This document shows, one piece after another, positions 1-7,523 of a DNA stretch of 64,000 bases. The position numbers were made by a program, and so were the translations under genes. The stretch is from JBBSDP01 sp038240605 (GTDB lineage: Bacteria; Planctomycetota; Phycisphaerae; Tepidisphaerales; Tepidisphaeraceae): NCBI GenBank assembly GCA_038240605.1, contig JBBSDP010000019.1, positions 1 to 64,000 on the forward strand, given 5' to 3'. Below the pieces are notes generated by a model. It had not been told where the DNA came from. It worked only from the letters and a program-made list of their open reading frames with translations, and did not search any database. Every line of letters begins with the position of its first letter. Positions within the stretch are counted from its first letter, which is position 1.

Positions 1-1
1 G

Positions 2-1135
2 ATGCCCTCGGACAACACGCACAACGTTACCTACGCCAACGCCGGCAGCGCCCCGGCGGCCGCGCCCTGGACGATCCAGCAACTGTGGGGCAGCTCGACG
101 ACCACGCCACCGCCAGTCGTCTCCTCGCCCGCGCCGACCCCGACACCCGCGCCGGCGCCTGCGCCAGCTCCTACTCCGATGCCAACCCCTGCTCCGACAC
201 CTACGACGGATCCGACTCCGACTCCCGCGCCAACACCCACGCCCACGCCGGCCCCCACTCCTGTGCCGACGCCGGCCCCGCTCCCCTCGTCCGCGGGACC
301 GGTCGCAACTCCCTCTGGCCTGACGCCGACTGCGGCTGCTGACGGCATCCACCTGAGTTGGCAGCCGGTCAGCGGCGCCAGCTATGTGTTGAGTTGGAAG
401 GCGACGCACGGCAAACAGACGAAGACCATGAATCTGGCCGCGGGCACGACCAGCTACGTTGACGCCAGCGTTCCATCGCGCTGGGAAGTGGACTACCGGA
501 TCGTCGCCGTGGTGAACGGCGTACAGTCGGCCAAGTCCAGCTCCGTGCACGTTCAGGCGCTGGTGGCCGGCACGACGCCCGTCACCCCGCCCGTGACCAC
601 GCCGGTGACGACTCCCGTCACAACGGAGGCTCCGCTCGGGCTAGAGTCGTCGGCTTCAGCGTCAAGATCGTCGACGGGTCCCGTGACGATCCGGACCAGT
701 TCGGTCATGGCCGGGCAGACGATCGGCGCCGAAGGCTCGATGACCGCGCAGGTCGCCAATGTGGATGGAAGCGCCGGCCTGGTGCTCGCGGACGGCATCG
801 AAGCGGAGACCGTGTCTGCTTCGATCACGGCCAACAGTGATGGCGGCGTGAAGTTCGCGGCCCGCGACGCGGCCACCGCCGCCAGCGTGACCGGCGGAGA
901 GAGCACCCGCGGCGCATCGTGGCTCAAACTCGTCCGCAGCGGAGATCAGGTCGTCGGCCTTGCCTCGTCCGATGGGACGACCTGGCATCGTGTGGGCGCG
1001 GCCAACCTGAACCTCTCAGACAAGGCGAACCTTCGCCTTGCGGTTGACGGAGAGACTGCCAACGCGGATTTCACCAACGTCAGCACCGAGAATGCCGAGA
1101 GCTCAACCGGTGACGACCTTCTCCAGGCCGCATAG
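2..1135 (+). CDS. Secreted proline/threonine-rich protein with fibronectin type III-like domain (5' end outside window)
   Basis: The frame is open from the first bases of the window, so this is probably the C-terminal part of a longer protein; the ATG at 2 is not a convincing start. Residues about 40-100 are a Pro/Thr/Ala linker built from PTPTPAPTP-like units. Residues about 105-190 look like a fibronectin type III domain (LSWQPVSGASY, then a DYRIVAV strand). A second short Pro-Val-Thr linker (VTTPVTT units) follows. The last ~150 residues resemble the beta-sandwich seen after many extracellular hydrolases, with SSDGTTWHRVG and a terminal AxFxNVS strand. No catalytic residues are visible in this part. 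The inference is an extracellular or cell-surface carbohydrate-related protein. It converges on the Wzc-like gene that follows, with a strong hairpin between them. Confidence 0.6.
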   Translation: MPSDNTHNVTYANAGSAPAAAPWTIQQLWGSSTTTPPPVVSSPAPTPTPAPAPAPAPTPMPTPAPTPTTDPTPTPAPTPTPTPAPTPVPTPAPLPSSAGPVATPSGLTPTAAADGIHLSWQPVSGASYVLSWKATHGKQTKTMNLAAGTTSYVDASVPSRWEVDYRIVAVVNGVQSAKSSSVHVQALVAGTTPVTPPVTTPVTTPVTTEAPLGLESSASASRSSTGPVTIRTSSVMAGQTIGAEGSMTAQVANVDGSAGLVLADGIEAETVSASITANSDGGVKFAARDAATAASVTGGESTRGASWLKLVRSGDQVVGLASSDGTTWHRVGAANLNLSDKANLRLAVDGETANADFTNVSTENAESSTGDDLLQAA

Positions 1136-1163
1136 TTCAACGACGTTCAATTACTTTGGGCAG

Positions 1164-1204
1164 TGCAAACGAGCACGGGCGATTTCGCCCGTGCTCGTTT
1201 TGCA
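1164..1204. terminator. Bidirectional intrinsic-type hairpin between convergent genes
   Basis: The sequence holds an almost perfect inverted repeat of about 18 bp (core arm ACGAGCACGGGCGA, centred near 1183) with a single T bulge in the right arm. It sits between the stop of the secreted protein (1135) and the stop of the minus-strand Wzc-like gene (1275). The outer ends of the arms carry a run of A on the left and T on the right, so it could terminate transcription from both sides. Confidence 0.75.
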
Positions 1205-1274
1205 TTGAAGAAAGCCGAGCGATTTCGCCTGACCTGAGCGAAGTTGGATGTTCGCTGGATGATGAACCAAAGAC

Positions 1275-3416
1275 CTATGCCGGAGACGCCCCAATATCGA
1301 GGTGATCTTCATCGACTGACATCTCGTCCGCACCGTGGTTGGTTCGGGCACGACGTCGGTAGCCGTACGGCGCCTGCGCCGGCGCATCCGCCCCACGCGA
1401 CCCGTGCGTGACGACGACCCCCAGTAGATGTCCGCCGACGCCAGCCAGTCCATCCCGCGCGACGATGGTGCCGCGGCGCGTCGCCCGGTCGCCGCGGATG
1501 ACCAGGACCGTCAGGTCGCAGGAAGCAGCGAAGATTCTCGCATCGGCGCTATCGCTGACTGCCGGGGCGTCGATGATCACCAGGTCATAGCGCTCGGCCA
1601 ACTGCTCGAGCAGCTCGGGAAACGCCGGGCTATTGAGCAGGTCCGACGAGTTGCGCGGCGGTGGGCCGCCGGGTAGGACCGAAAGGTTGCTGACCCCGGT
1701 GGATTGGATCGCTTTGTCGACGGAACTGGTTTGCCCGCCGAGGACCGTCGAGAGGCCGACGTGCTGGCGCACCCCGAAGACGTTGTGCAGCATCGGGTCC
1801 CGCAGGTGGCCGTCGACGAGCAGCACCCGCCGGCCGCCCTGGGCCATGGCAATGGCGAGGTTGGCGGCGGAAGTCGTGGTCCCCTCGCCGCTGCGTGGCG
1901 CCGCGAGCACGAGCGTCTTGCAGCGATCGTCTGGAGCCATGGAATCAAAGGCGGCACGGACACCGCGATACGCCTCGGCGACATCGGATGACGGGTCGAG
2001 CGCCACCTTCCGCGCCGCGACGGTTGCGCTAAGCACCGAAGGCATCTGGGGAACGATGCCGAGCAGCGGCAGATCGAGAGCGGCGCGAATCTCCTCGGAC
2101 GAGCGGAGCCGATCATCGATCCATTCACGACCGAACGCGGCCGATACGCCCGTGACCAGTCCCAGGACCAGCGACATGAACAGCGTTCCGGCGTAATGGG
2201 GCGATGCGCGAACGGCGTCGCTCGCCGGCTCGATGAAATCGATGTTGATGCTGGATGCCTCGCGCGTGACTTCGATGGCCTGCATGCGCGACTCGATGTT
2301 TCCAATTGATTTACGGAAGCGATCCGAGTCGGCCGCGAGACGGCCGTATTCCGCGGTCTTGGCGCTGACGTCGATCAGTTGCTTTTGCTGGGCGTCAAAG
2401 GCGCTCCGCAGCGCCTCCTGGCGAGCCTTCGCCAGCGCGAATCGGCGGCCGATCGTAGCGGCGTACGAGCGGTTGACCTGATCGATCTGACGCTCGAGTG
2501 CCCGCAGACCGGGGTGGCCCGGCAGATAACGCTGCCGAAGTTCCTGGAGCTGCGACTGGAGCCGGACCATTTCCCCGCGGAGCGTTTCCTCCTGATCGGT
2601 GGAGACGATCAGCGGTTCACCCGCGGCGGAAGCGCCGCCGGGCGCGTCCGCTGCTAACGACTTTTTCGCTTCGTCGTAATCCGATTTGGCTTTGAGCGAT
2701 TCGAACTGGGCGGCGGTCAACTCCTGGGAGAGCGTGGTGAGGCGGCGGTTGGCGATGCTGTTGGAATCCTCACCGGCCGTGAGCACGCCGTAGTGCTGCT
2801 CCATGTCCTGCATCTTTGCCGCGGTCGTGTCGAGGTCTTTCTGGACGCGGGCGATCTGCTCCTGGTACATCGCCAGGACATCGGCGGTCGTGGTGTGACG
2901 GGGCTGTGACTGGTACTGCTGGTACGCTTCGACGACGGCATTGGCGATGCGCGGCGCGTCTTCGGCCACCGGCCCGTCGAAGGAGACGGAAACCACGTCG
3001 TCGCGCTTATCAACTTCGACGTCAAGCCCCTCCCGCAGGACGTTCAGCCGGTTGGCGGCGTGGCGGAAGGTCTTCAGCTCCTTCACATCGGAGTGAGCGA
3101 GCGCAAGAGCCAGGATCGCCCGCGAGGTGATCCGTTCGCGCTGGCTGTTGCGAAGCATGACGGGAAGCCCGTACGTGCTCGCCGCCGAATCCGCGCCCCG
3201 CGCGACCGCGGCCTCGGCAGCGAAGCGCGCGGTGGCGCGGTACTGGCGCGTCGCCGTCAGCAGGTAGACGATGCCGAGAACGATGCATGCGACTGCGGTG
3301 ATGAAGGCGATGCGACGTTGCCGCCGGACGACGCGAACGAGGACCGTGGCGAAATGCCGCGTCCGATCGACGACCGCCCGTGGTGGGGACGGAAATTCAC
3401 CGTGTAGCAGGCTAAT
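1275..3416 (-). CDS. Wzc-like chain-length/BY-kinase paralogue with a degenerate P-loop; non-ATG start
   Basis: This belongs to the inner-membrane polysaccharide co-polymerase family with a C-terminal CpsD/CapB-type tyrosine kinase. Starting at the first ATG (3158) would remove the N-terminal membrane helix. The frame stays open to 3437 and reads LLHGEFPSPPR, then a helix (RIAFITAVACIVLGIVYLLT), as expected for Wzz. The best start is ATT at 3416, with GGAG eight bases upstream; CTG at 3410 is an alternative. It has long coiled-coil segments, a second membrane helix (LFMSLVLGLVTGV) and a kinase-like domain. The Walker A region reads SGEGTTTSA where the family has GEGKST, so the P-loop lysine is Thr. 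Walker A' reads LLVDGHLRDP, with His in place of the second Asp. Walker B (LVIIDAPAV) is kept. The C-terminus has only a short APYGYR motif. It is probably inactive as a kinase and may act in chain-length control or as a partner of the intact paralogue at 17256. Confidence 0.85.
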   Translation of the reverse strand: MSLLHGEFPSPPRAVVDRTRHFATVLVRVVRRQRRIAFITAVACIVLGIVYLLTATRQYRATARFAAEAAVARGADSAASTYGLPVMLRNSQRERITSRAILALALAHSDVKELKTFRHAANRLNVLREGLDVEVDKRDDVVSVSFDGPVAEDAPRIANAVVEAYQQYQSQPRHTTTADVLAMYQEQIARVQKDLDTTAAKMQDMEQHYGVLTAGEDSNSIANRRLTTLSQELTAAQFESLKAKSDYDEAKKSLAADAPGGASAAGEPLIVSTDQEETLRGEMVRLQSQLQELRQRYLPGHPGLRALERQIDQVNRSYAATIGRRFALAKARQEALRSAFDAQQKQLIDVSAKTAEYGRLAADSDRFRKSIGNIESRMQAIEVTREASSINIDFIEPASDAVRASPHYAGTLFMSLVLGLVTGVSAAFGREWIDDRLRSSEEIRAALDLPLLGIVPQMPSVLSATVAARKVALDPSSDVAEAYRGVRAAFDSMAPDDRCKTLVLAAPRSGEGTTTSAANLAIAMAQGGRRVLLVDGHLRDPMLHNVFGVRQHVGLSTVLGGQTSSVDKAIQSTGVSNLSVLPGGPPPRNSSDLLNSPAFPELLEQLAERYDLVIIDAPAVSDSADARIFAASCDLTVLVIRGDRATRRGTIVARDGLAGVGGHLLGVVVTHGSRGADAPAQAPYGYRRRARTNHGADEMSVDEDHLDIGASPA

Positions 3417-3521
3417 GCCTTCAACTCCGGAAATAACTTATAGACAGCCCCTCAGCCCAGGGATCGATCGAGCCGCTCCGTAATGTAAACGGCCGCGCGA
3501 TCCGATCGCAAGAACAAAGTA

Positions 3522-3534
3522 CCTGTGTCACAGG
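3522..3534. promoter_or_regulatory. 13-bp perfect palindrome in the divergent wzc-like/UBL intergenic region
   Basis: CCTGTG-T-CACAGG is a perfect inverted repeat with a one-base centre. It lies in the ~290-bp region between the two divergent transcription units, about 110 bp from the minus-strand start and 190 bp from the UBL start. It is operator-like in form; no regulator is identified. Confidence 0.35.
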
Positions 3535-3590
3535 CCCCGCGGCAAAACCGGACGTGAAATTGGATGGGTTGGGGCGACAAGGGAGGGCGT

Positions 3591-3620
3591 TTGGCATCCG
3601 CTCCCCAAATGGGGTAGATA
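3591..3620 (+). promoter_or_regulatory. Candidate sigma70-type promoter for the ubiquitin-like operon
   Basis: TTGGCA (3591-3596) and TAGATA (3615-3620) are spaced by 18 bp, with the UBL start 90 bp downstream. The spacer contains CCCC-AAAT-GGGG, a short inverted repeat that could be a protein-binding site. This is pattern matching only; planctomycete promoters often match consensus poorly. Confidence 0.35.
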
Positions 3621-3710
3621 CTCTTGTGCAGAGCACCGTGCGCGCGTGCGCCCCGGCAGGGCTCATCGTGGGCGCGCATCCGTCCAGCCTGGATGTGGAA
3701 GGTGACGTCG

Positions 3711-3980
3711 ATGGGGTTCGTCAACGTTGAGGTATGGGACGCGACCGGCACCAAGCGCCGGCACGTGCAGGTGCCGGGCGATGCCCCGGTCAACCGCATC
3801 CTGGCCGTCCTCCTCGAGAAGATGAACTTCCCGCGCTATGCCCCCGATGGGCAGCCGCTCAGTTACAAATTTCATCACCGCAATTCCGGAAAACAGTTGC
3901 TCGACGATCAGAGCTTGTCGGAGGTAGGCGTCAAGGATGGCGACGTGCTCCGGCTCCAGCCGGAGATCACCGCGGGATAG
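3711..3980 (+). CDS. Ubiquitin-like (beta-grasp, YukD-like) modifier protein ending in glycine
   Basis: This 89-residue protein starts at an ATG with GGAAGG eight bases upstream; an in-frame upstream extension has no support. It begins with a short beta-strand (FVNVEVWDATG), a basic turn (KRRHVQV) and a helix (APVNRILAVLLEKM), then SYKFHHRNSGKQLLDD and a closing strand (GVKDGDVLRLQ). This is the order of a ubiquitin fold, including the LLDDQSLSEVGVKDGD segment that matches the ubiquitin/YukD pattern. The chain ends PEITAG, so a terminal Gly is exposed without proteolytic maturation, although the Gly-Gly of classical ubiquitin is missing. It is followed after 8 bp by an E1-like gene and then by a JAMM protease gene. 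From that context I infer a conjugated or activated modifier. A non-conjugated YukD-like role is possible but less consistent with the neighbours. Confidence 0.8.
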   Translation: MGFVNVEVWDATGTKRRHVQVPGDAPVNRILAVLLEKMNFPRYAPDGQPLSYKFHHRNSGKQLLDDQSLSEVGVKDGDVLRLQPEITAG

Positions 3981-3988
3981 CCCCAATC

Positions 3989-5272
3989 GTGACGCGCATC
4001 AACCCGTTCAAGGTCGCCGATGGTCCGCCGCGCTCCGATGCGCCGGACGCGGACATGCGCCCCTTGCGAATCGAGCTGGTTCCCACGGGCGAGCCGACGG
4101 CGGATCGCTTCGACCGCTTCAAGCTGATCGGCTGGTGGGACCAGGCGAAGCTCAGCCAGGCCAAAGTGCTGGTCGTTGGTGCTGGAGCGCTGGGGAACGA
4201 GATCGTCAAGAACCTGGCCCTGCTGGGCGTCGGCCACGTCCTGGTCGCGGACCTCGATCGAATCGAAAATTCCAATCTCTCGCGCTCGGTCCTTTACCGG
4301 GAATCGGATAACGGAGGTTTCAAGTCGGAAGTCGCGGTGCGCGCGGCGCGGGAGCTTTACCCGGATATCAAGGCGCACGCGTTCGTCGGCAACGTCGCAT
4401 ACGACCTGGGAGTCGGGGTGTTCCGCTGGGCGGACGTGGTCATTGGTGGTCTCGATAACCGCGAAGCCCGATTGGCCGTCAACCGAAACTGCTGGCGCTG
4501 CAATCGTCCATGGATCGATGGCGCGATCGAGCAGATCCAGGGCACCGCTCGCGTCTTCGCCCCGGATGGGCCGTGCTATGAGTGCACGATGTCCGAGACC
4601 GATTGGCGCCTGTTGGCGGCCCGGCGGTCGTGCAACCTTCTCTCGCGGAAGCAGATGCAGACGGGCCACACCCCGACCACCCCGACGATCAGCTCGATCA
4701 TCGCGGGGGTCCAGTGCCAGGAAGCGGTTAAGCTGCTCCATGGACTGAAGGCGATCCGCGGCCGCGGGTTCGTGTTCGATGGGCTCAGCACCGAGGCATA
4801 CCAGGTGGAGTTCCAGCGGAAGGCGACGTGCTACAGCCACGAGATCCTCGACGAAATCGTGCCGCTCGATGCATCGGCCGCAACGACTTCCGCGGCCGAT
4901 CTGCTGGAGGAGGCGCGACGGCGGCTCGGTGGAGCGGCGGGGATTGAACTGGAACTGGCGCGCGACGTCCTTCATAAGCTGATCTGCCCAACGTGTGGTG
5001 AGGAGGAGACCATGTTCGCTTCCCTGGGACGCGTGCCGGCCTCGGCATCGATCTGCCCCCGCTGTCCCGGGGCGCGGCGCGATCCGGTGACGTTCTACAA
5101 GATCCGCGGCGATGAGCCGTTCCTGATGCGGCCGCTGGCGGAGATCGGCGTCCCGCCCTTCGACGTGCTGATCGCGCGGGCGGGCGATCGGTCGATTGGC
5201 CTTGAGCTCGCCGCCGACGCCAACGCGGTACTGGGCCCATTACAAGATGCCGAGGCGTTGAAATGGCTGTGA
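3989..5272 (+). CDS. E1-like ubiquitin-activating enzyme (ThiF/MoeB/UBA family)
   Basis: This 427-residue enzyme is predicted to adenylate the C-terminus of the neighbouring ubiquitin-like protein with ATP. The nucleotide site is intact: GAGALG at residues 64-69, DLD at 88-90, then N94 and R99 in the RIENSNLSRS segment. A Cys pair CYEC (196-199) and two further pairs, CPTC (333-336) and CPRC (356-359), probably bind zinc. C215 in ARRSCNLLS sits where MoeB/ThiF proteins carry their catalytic or thioester Cys and is the best candidate. The C-terminal ~70 residues after the last zinc pair form a small domain of unknown role, possibly E2 or UBL docking. The start is GTG at 3989, 8 bp after the UBL stop; ATG at 4055 is an alternative that keeps the whole catalytic domain. 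The family assignment is firm; the substrate is inferred from the operon. Confidence 0.93.
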   Translation: MTRINPFKVADGPPRSDAPDADMRPLRIELVPTGEPTADRFDRFKLIGWWDQAKLSQAKVLVVGAGALGNEIVKNLALLGVGHVLVADLDRIENSNLSRSVLYRESDNGGFKSEVAVRAARELYPDIKAHAFVGNVAYDLGVGVFRWADVVIGGLDNREARLAVNRNCWRCNRPWIDGAIEQIQGTARVFAPDGPCYECTMSETDWRLLAARRSCNLLSRKQMQTGHTPTTPTISSIIAGVQCQEAVKLLHGLKAIRGRGFVFDGLSTEAYQVEFQRKATCYSHEILDEIVPLDASAATTSAADLLEEARRRLGGAAGIELELARDVLHKLICPTCGEEETMFASLGRVPASASICPRCPGARRDPVTFYKIRGDEPFLMRPLAEIGVPPFDVLIARAGDRSIGLELAADANAVLGPLQDAEALKWL

Positions 5273-5296
5273 CGAACAAGAAACCGGAGGCCGCAC

Positions 5297-6139
5297 TTGA
5301 AGGAGCGCGACGCGTCGCGATTGAACGAGAGTGATTTCCCCTGGCGCGATCTGCCGTCGATCGCGTCGGTGCGGGAGGAGCGCTACCAGGTTGCGATCAG
5401 CCAGGCGGTCATCGACGACATCCACGCCCACGGGCAATCCGCGAGCGATGTCGAGGTGTGCGGCGTGTTGCTCGGCAACGTCTACCGCGACGCGCGCGGA
5501 CCCTGGTGCCACATCGAGGCGAGCGTGCGCGGCAACTTCGCGTCCGGGAAGGAGACGCAGGTCACGATTACATCGGAAACATGGACGCACGTGAACTCGG
5601 TGCGCGACCGGCAGCATCCCGACAAGAAATTCATCGGCTGGTATCACACGCATCCCGGGTTCGGGATCTTCCTGTCGGGGATGGATGACTTCATCCAGTC
5701 CAACTGGTTTTCCGAGCCGTGGCAGATCGCGCTGGTCTACGATCCACAGAGCAAGGAAGAGGGGGCTTTCCTCTGGCGCGACGGCAAAACAGTCAACGAG
5801 CCATTCCTGGTCATCCCTGACGATGGAAACGCCGCCACGCGCGCCGGCCTGGCGGCCAGCGACAACCCCGTGGAGTCAGAGCTCCGCTCCGGAACGCTGG
5901 GTGATCTGATGTCACGGCTCCAGGGAGTCGAGCAGCGGCAACGCTGGATTTTTGCGGCGATTGGCGCGGTGGGGCTGACGGCGATCGTCTGGCCGTTGAT
6001 CGTTTTCATGTTCATTGGCGGCCCGGGCGGCTCGCGCCCGGCGGCGGCACCGCCGTCGCGAACGATCAATCCCGGGGCGGGCTCGACCCCGCTCACGCTG
6101 CCGACCGCCGTGCGACCGCCTTCCGCTCGGGGTTCCTGA
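5297..6139 (+). CDS. Membrane-anchored JAMM/MPN+ metalloprotease (deubiquitinase-like)
   Basis: The start is TTG at 5297, supported by GGAGG six bases upstream. The protein has 280 residues. The N-terminal ~175 form an MPN domain with a complete JAMM zinc site: E53 in the SDVEVCGVLLG strand, then H117, H119, S127 and D130 in HTHPGFGIFLSGMD. A single membrane helix (residues about 217-241) and a short Pro/Ala/Ser tail follow, so the catalytic domain probably faces the cytoplasm from a C-terminal anchor. In the family this active site cleaves isopeptide bonds or trims UBL precursors. Because the UBL here already ends in Gly, I favour removal of conjugated UBL. It lies 24 bp after the E1 and 45 bp before an FHA membrane protein, in one operon. 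Confidence 0.92.
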   Translation: MKERDASRLNESDFPWRDLPSIASVREERYQVAISQAVIDDIHAHGQSASDVEVCGVLLGNVYRDARGPWCHIEASVRGNFASGKETQVTITSETWTHVNSVRDRQHPDKKFIGWYHTHPGFGIFLSGMDDFIQSNWFSEPWQIALVYDPQSKEEGAFLWRDGKTVNEPFLVIPDDGNAATRAGLAASDNPVESELRSGTLGDLMSRLQGVEQRQRWIFAAIGAVGLTAIVWPLIVFMFIGGPGGSRPAAAPPSRTINPGAGSTPLTLPTAVRPPSARGS

Positions 6140-6184
6140 TCCGGGGGCGCGCGCTTCGTGGGATGAATTCTCCGGTACATCAAG

Positions 6185-7435
6185 ATGGGCGAGAAGAAGA
6201 TCACCGTGACCTGGGACGACCTGAAAAGTCGCAAGGTCGATACGCGGCTCAAGGAGGAGCAGGCGATGGCGCGCAACCGTGCCTACGCCCAGCTCGACGC
6301 CGAGGCCGTCCCCGAAACCACCGGTCCGAGCCGGGCGCGGTTTTTCTACAACTCGATCGTCTACATGAGCGTCTTCGGGCTGCTGGGCGGCCTCCTGGCG
6401 TGGACGACCGGGCTGGCGTTGCGCTTCGAGCCCTCGGGTCTGGCGGAGGCGACGGCGCTGATTCGGGAGATGCAGAAGATCACCGCCGCCCGCGATACCG
6501 GCCGTTCGTCGGCCGCCGAGGCGGAAGATGCCTTGGCGACCATCACGGCTGACGGCCGGGGCAATCCCTATTTTGACGTAGAGACAAACGCCGAGCTGAG
6601 CGACGCTGAACGCGCGAGCAGCCTGGCGCAGCTCGCGTTGCGCGACCGCGCCAAGGCGTTCATCGCCAACGTACTTGCGTACGGCGTGTGCGGCTTGTGG
6701 ATCGCCGCCTGCCTTGCGGTTGCCGAACCTCTGACCCAGCGGAATTATCCCAGCGCATTGGTGAACGGCTCGGTCGCGGCGCTGCTCGGTCTGCTGGGCG
6801 GCCTGTGCGCGGCGCTGCTGGTCAGCCTCATGCACCGCATCGCAACAGGCCCGGGCGCGGTTCGAGAGGCGGTGGCGCAGGCGCTCGCGTGGTCGGTGGT
6901 CGGTCTGTTCCTCAGCGCCGGGGCCGGCGTTGTCATGCGTAACCGAAAGAAGCTGCTGATCGGCGTGGCGGGGGGGTTCATCGGCGGGCTGATCGGCGGC
7001 GCCCTCGTTGAGCCGGTGCGGATGCTGACGGGAAGTCCACAGGCCGGTCGCCTCATCGCGCTGCTGGCGATCGGCATCGTCGCGGGCGCAGGCACCGGCA
7101 TGATCGAAAACGCCGCCCGAGCCGGCTGGCTCCGCGTGATCGCGGGGGTGCTGGCGGGTAAGCAGTTCATCCTCTACCGCAACCCGACCTTCATCGGCAG
7201 CGCACCCGATTGCCAGATTTATCTGTTCAAGGATTCGACGGTCGGCCCCCGGCACGCCGCCATCCACATCGTGCCCGGCGCGTTCGAGCTGGAAGACCTT
7301 CCGCTGGGCGTGAAGTCGCAGGTGAACGGCAAGGCAGTTTCCAAAGTTCGTCTGCGGCACGGCGATCGTCTCACGGTCGGTTCCACGGTCTTCCTGTTTC
7401 AGGAGCGAGAGAAGGCTTTCATCGCTTCGGGCTGA
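6185..7435 (+). CDS. Polytopic membrane protein with C-terminal FHA domain
   Basis: This 416-residue protein has a short charged cytoplasmic N-terminus, then about six hydrophobic segments. The first is near residues 55-80, and a second block runs over about 155-325 with Gly-rich helices such as GVAGGFIGGLIGGAL. A C-terminal FHA-like domain follows (about 330-410): FIGSAPDCQIYL, then GPRHAAIH, where the family usually has a Ser-x-x-His, then VNGKAV and LRHGDRLTVG. FHA domains bind phosphothreonine, so it may recruit phosphorylated partners to the membrane. It has no recognisable enzyme domain. It is the fourth gene of the UBL-E1-JAMM run, and a second FHA protein lies next to the E2 gene. I infer a scaffold role in the same pathway. 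Confidence 0.8.
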   Translation: MGEKKITVTWDDLKSRKVDTRLKEEQAMARNRAYAQLDAEAVPETTGPSRARFFYNSIVYMSVFGLLGGLLAWTTGLALRFEPSGLAEATALIREMQKITAARDTGRSSAAEAEDALATITADGRGNPYFDVETNAELSDAERASSLAQLALRDRAKAFIANVLAYGVCGLWIAACLAVAEPLTQRNYPSALVNGSVAALLGLLGGLCAALLVSLMHRIATGPGAVREAVAQALAWSVVGLFLSAGAGVVMRNRKKLLIGVAGGFIGGLIGGALVEPVRMLTGSPQAGRLIALLAIGIVAGAGTGMIENAARAGWLRVIAGVLAGKQFILYRNPTFIGSAPDCQIYLFKDSTVGPRHAAIHIVPGAFELEDLPLGVKSQVNGKAVSKVRLRHGDRLTVGSTVFLFQEREKAFIASG

Positions 7436-7523
7436 TCTTTATCTGGCGGCCACAGACTCGCCATTTCGACAACGGGCGGGCGCAACGCCGATACGAATTT
7501 CGGCAGGCGGTCGCCATGCGCTT

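Noticed and set aside
31..348. Antisense frame rich in Gly-Val (GVGAGVGVG-type) opposite the first gene.
   Set aside because: It is the complement of the Pro/Thr repeat linker of the plus-strand protein; its composition is imposed by that repeat.
5912..7360. Minus-strand frame of 482 residues opposite the JAMM and FHA genes.
   Set aside because: His/Arg/Gln-rich antisense composition without any motif; the plus strand carries clear domains here.
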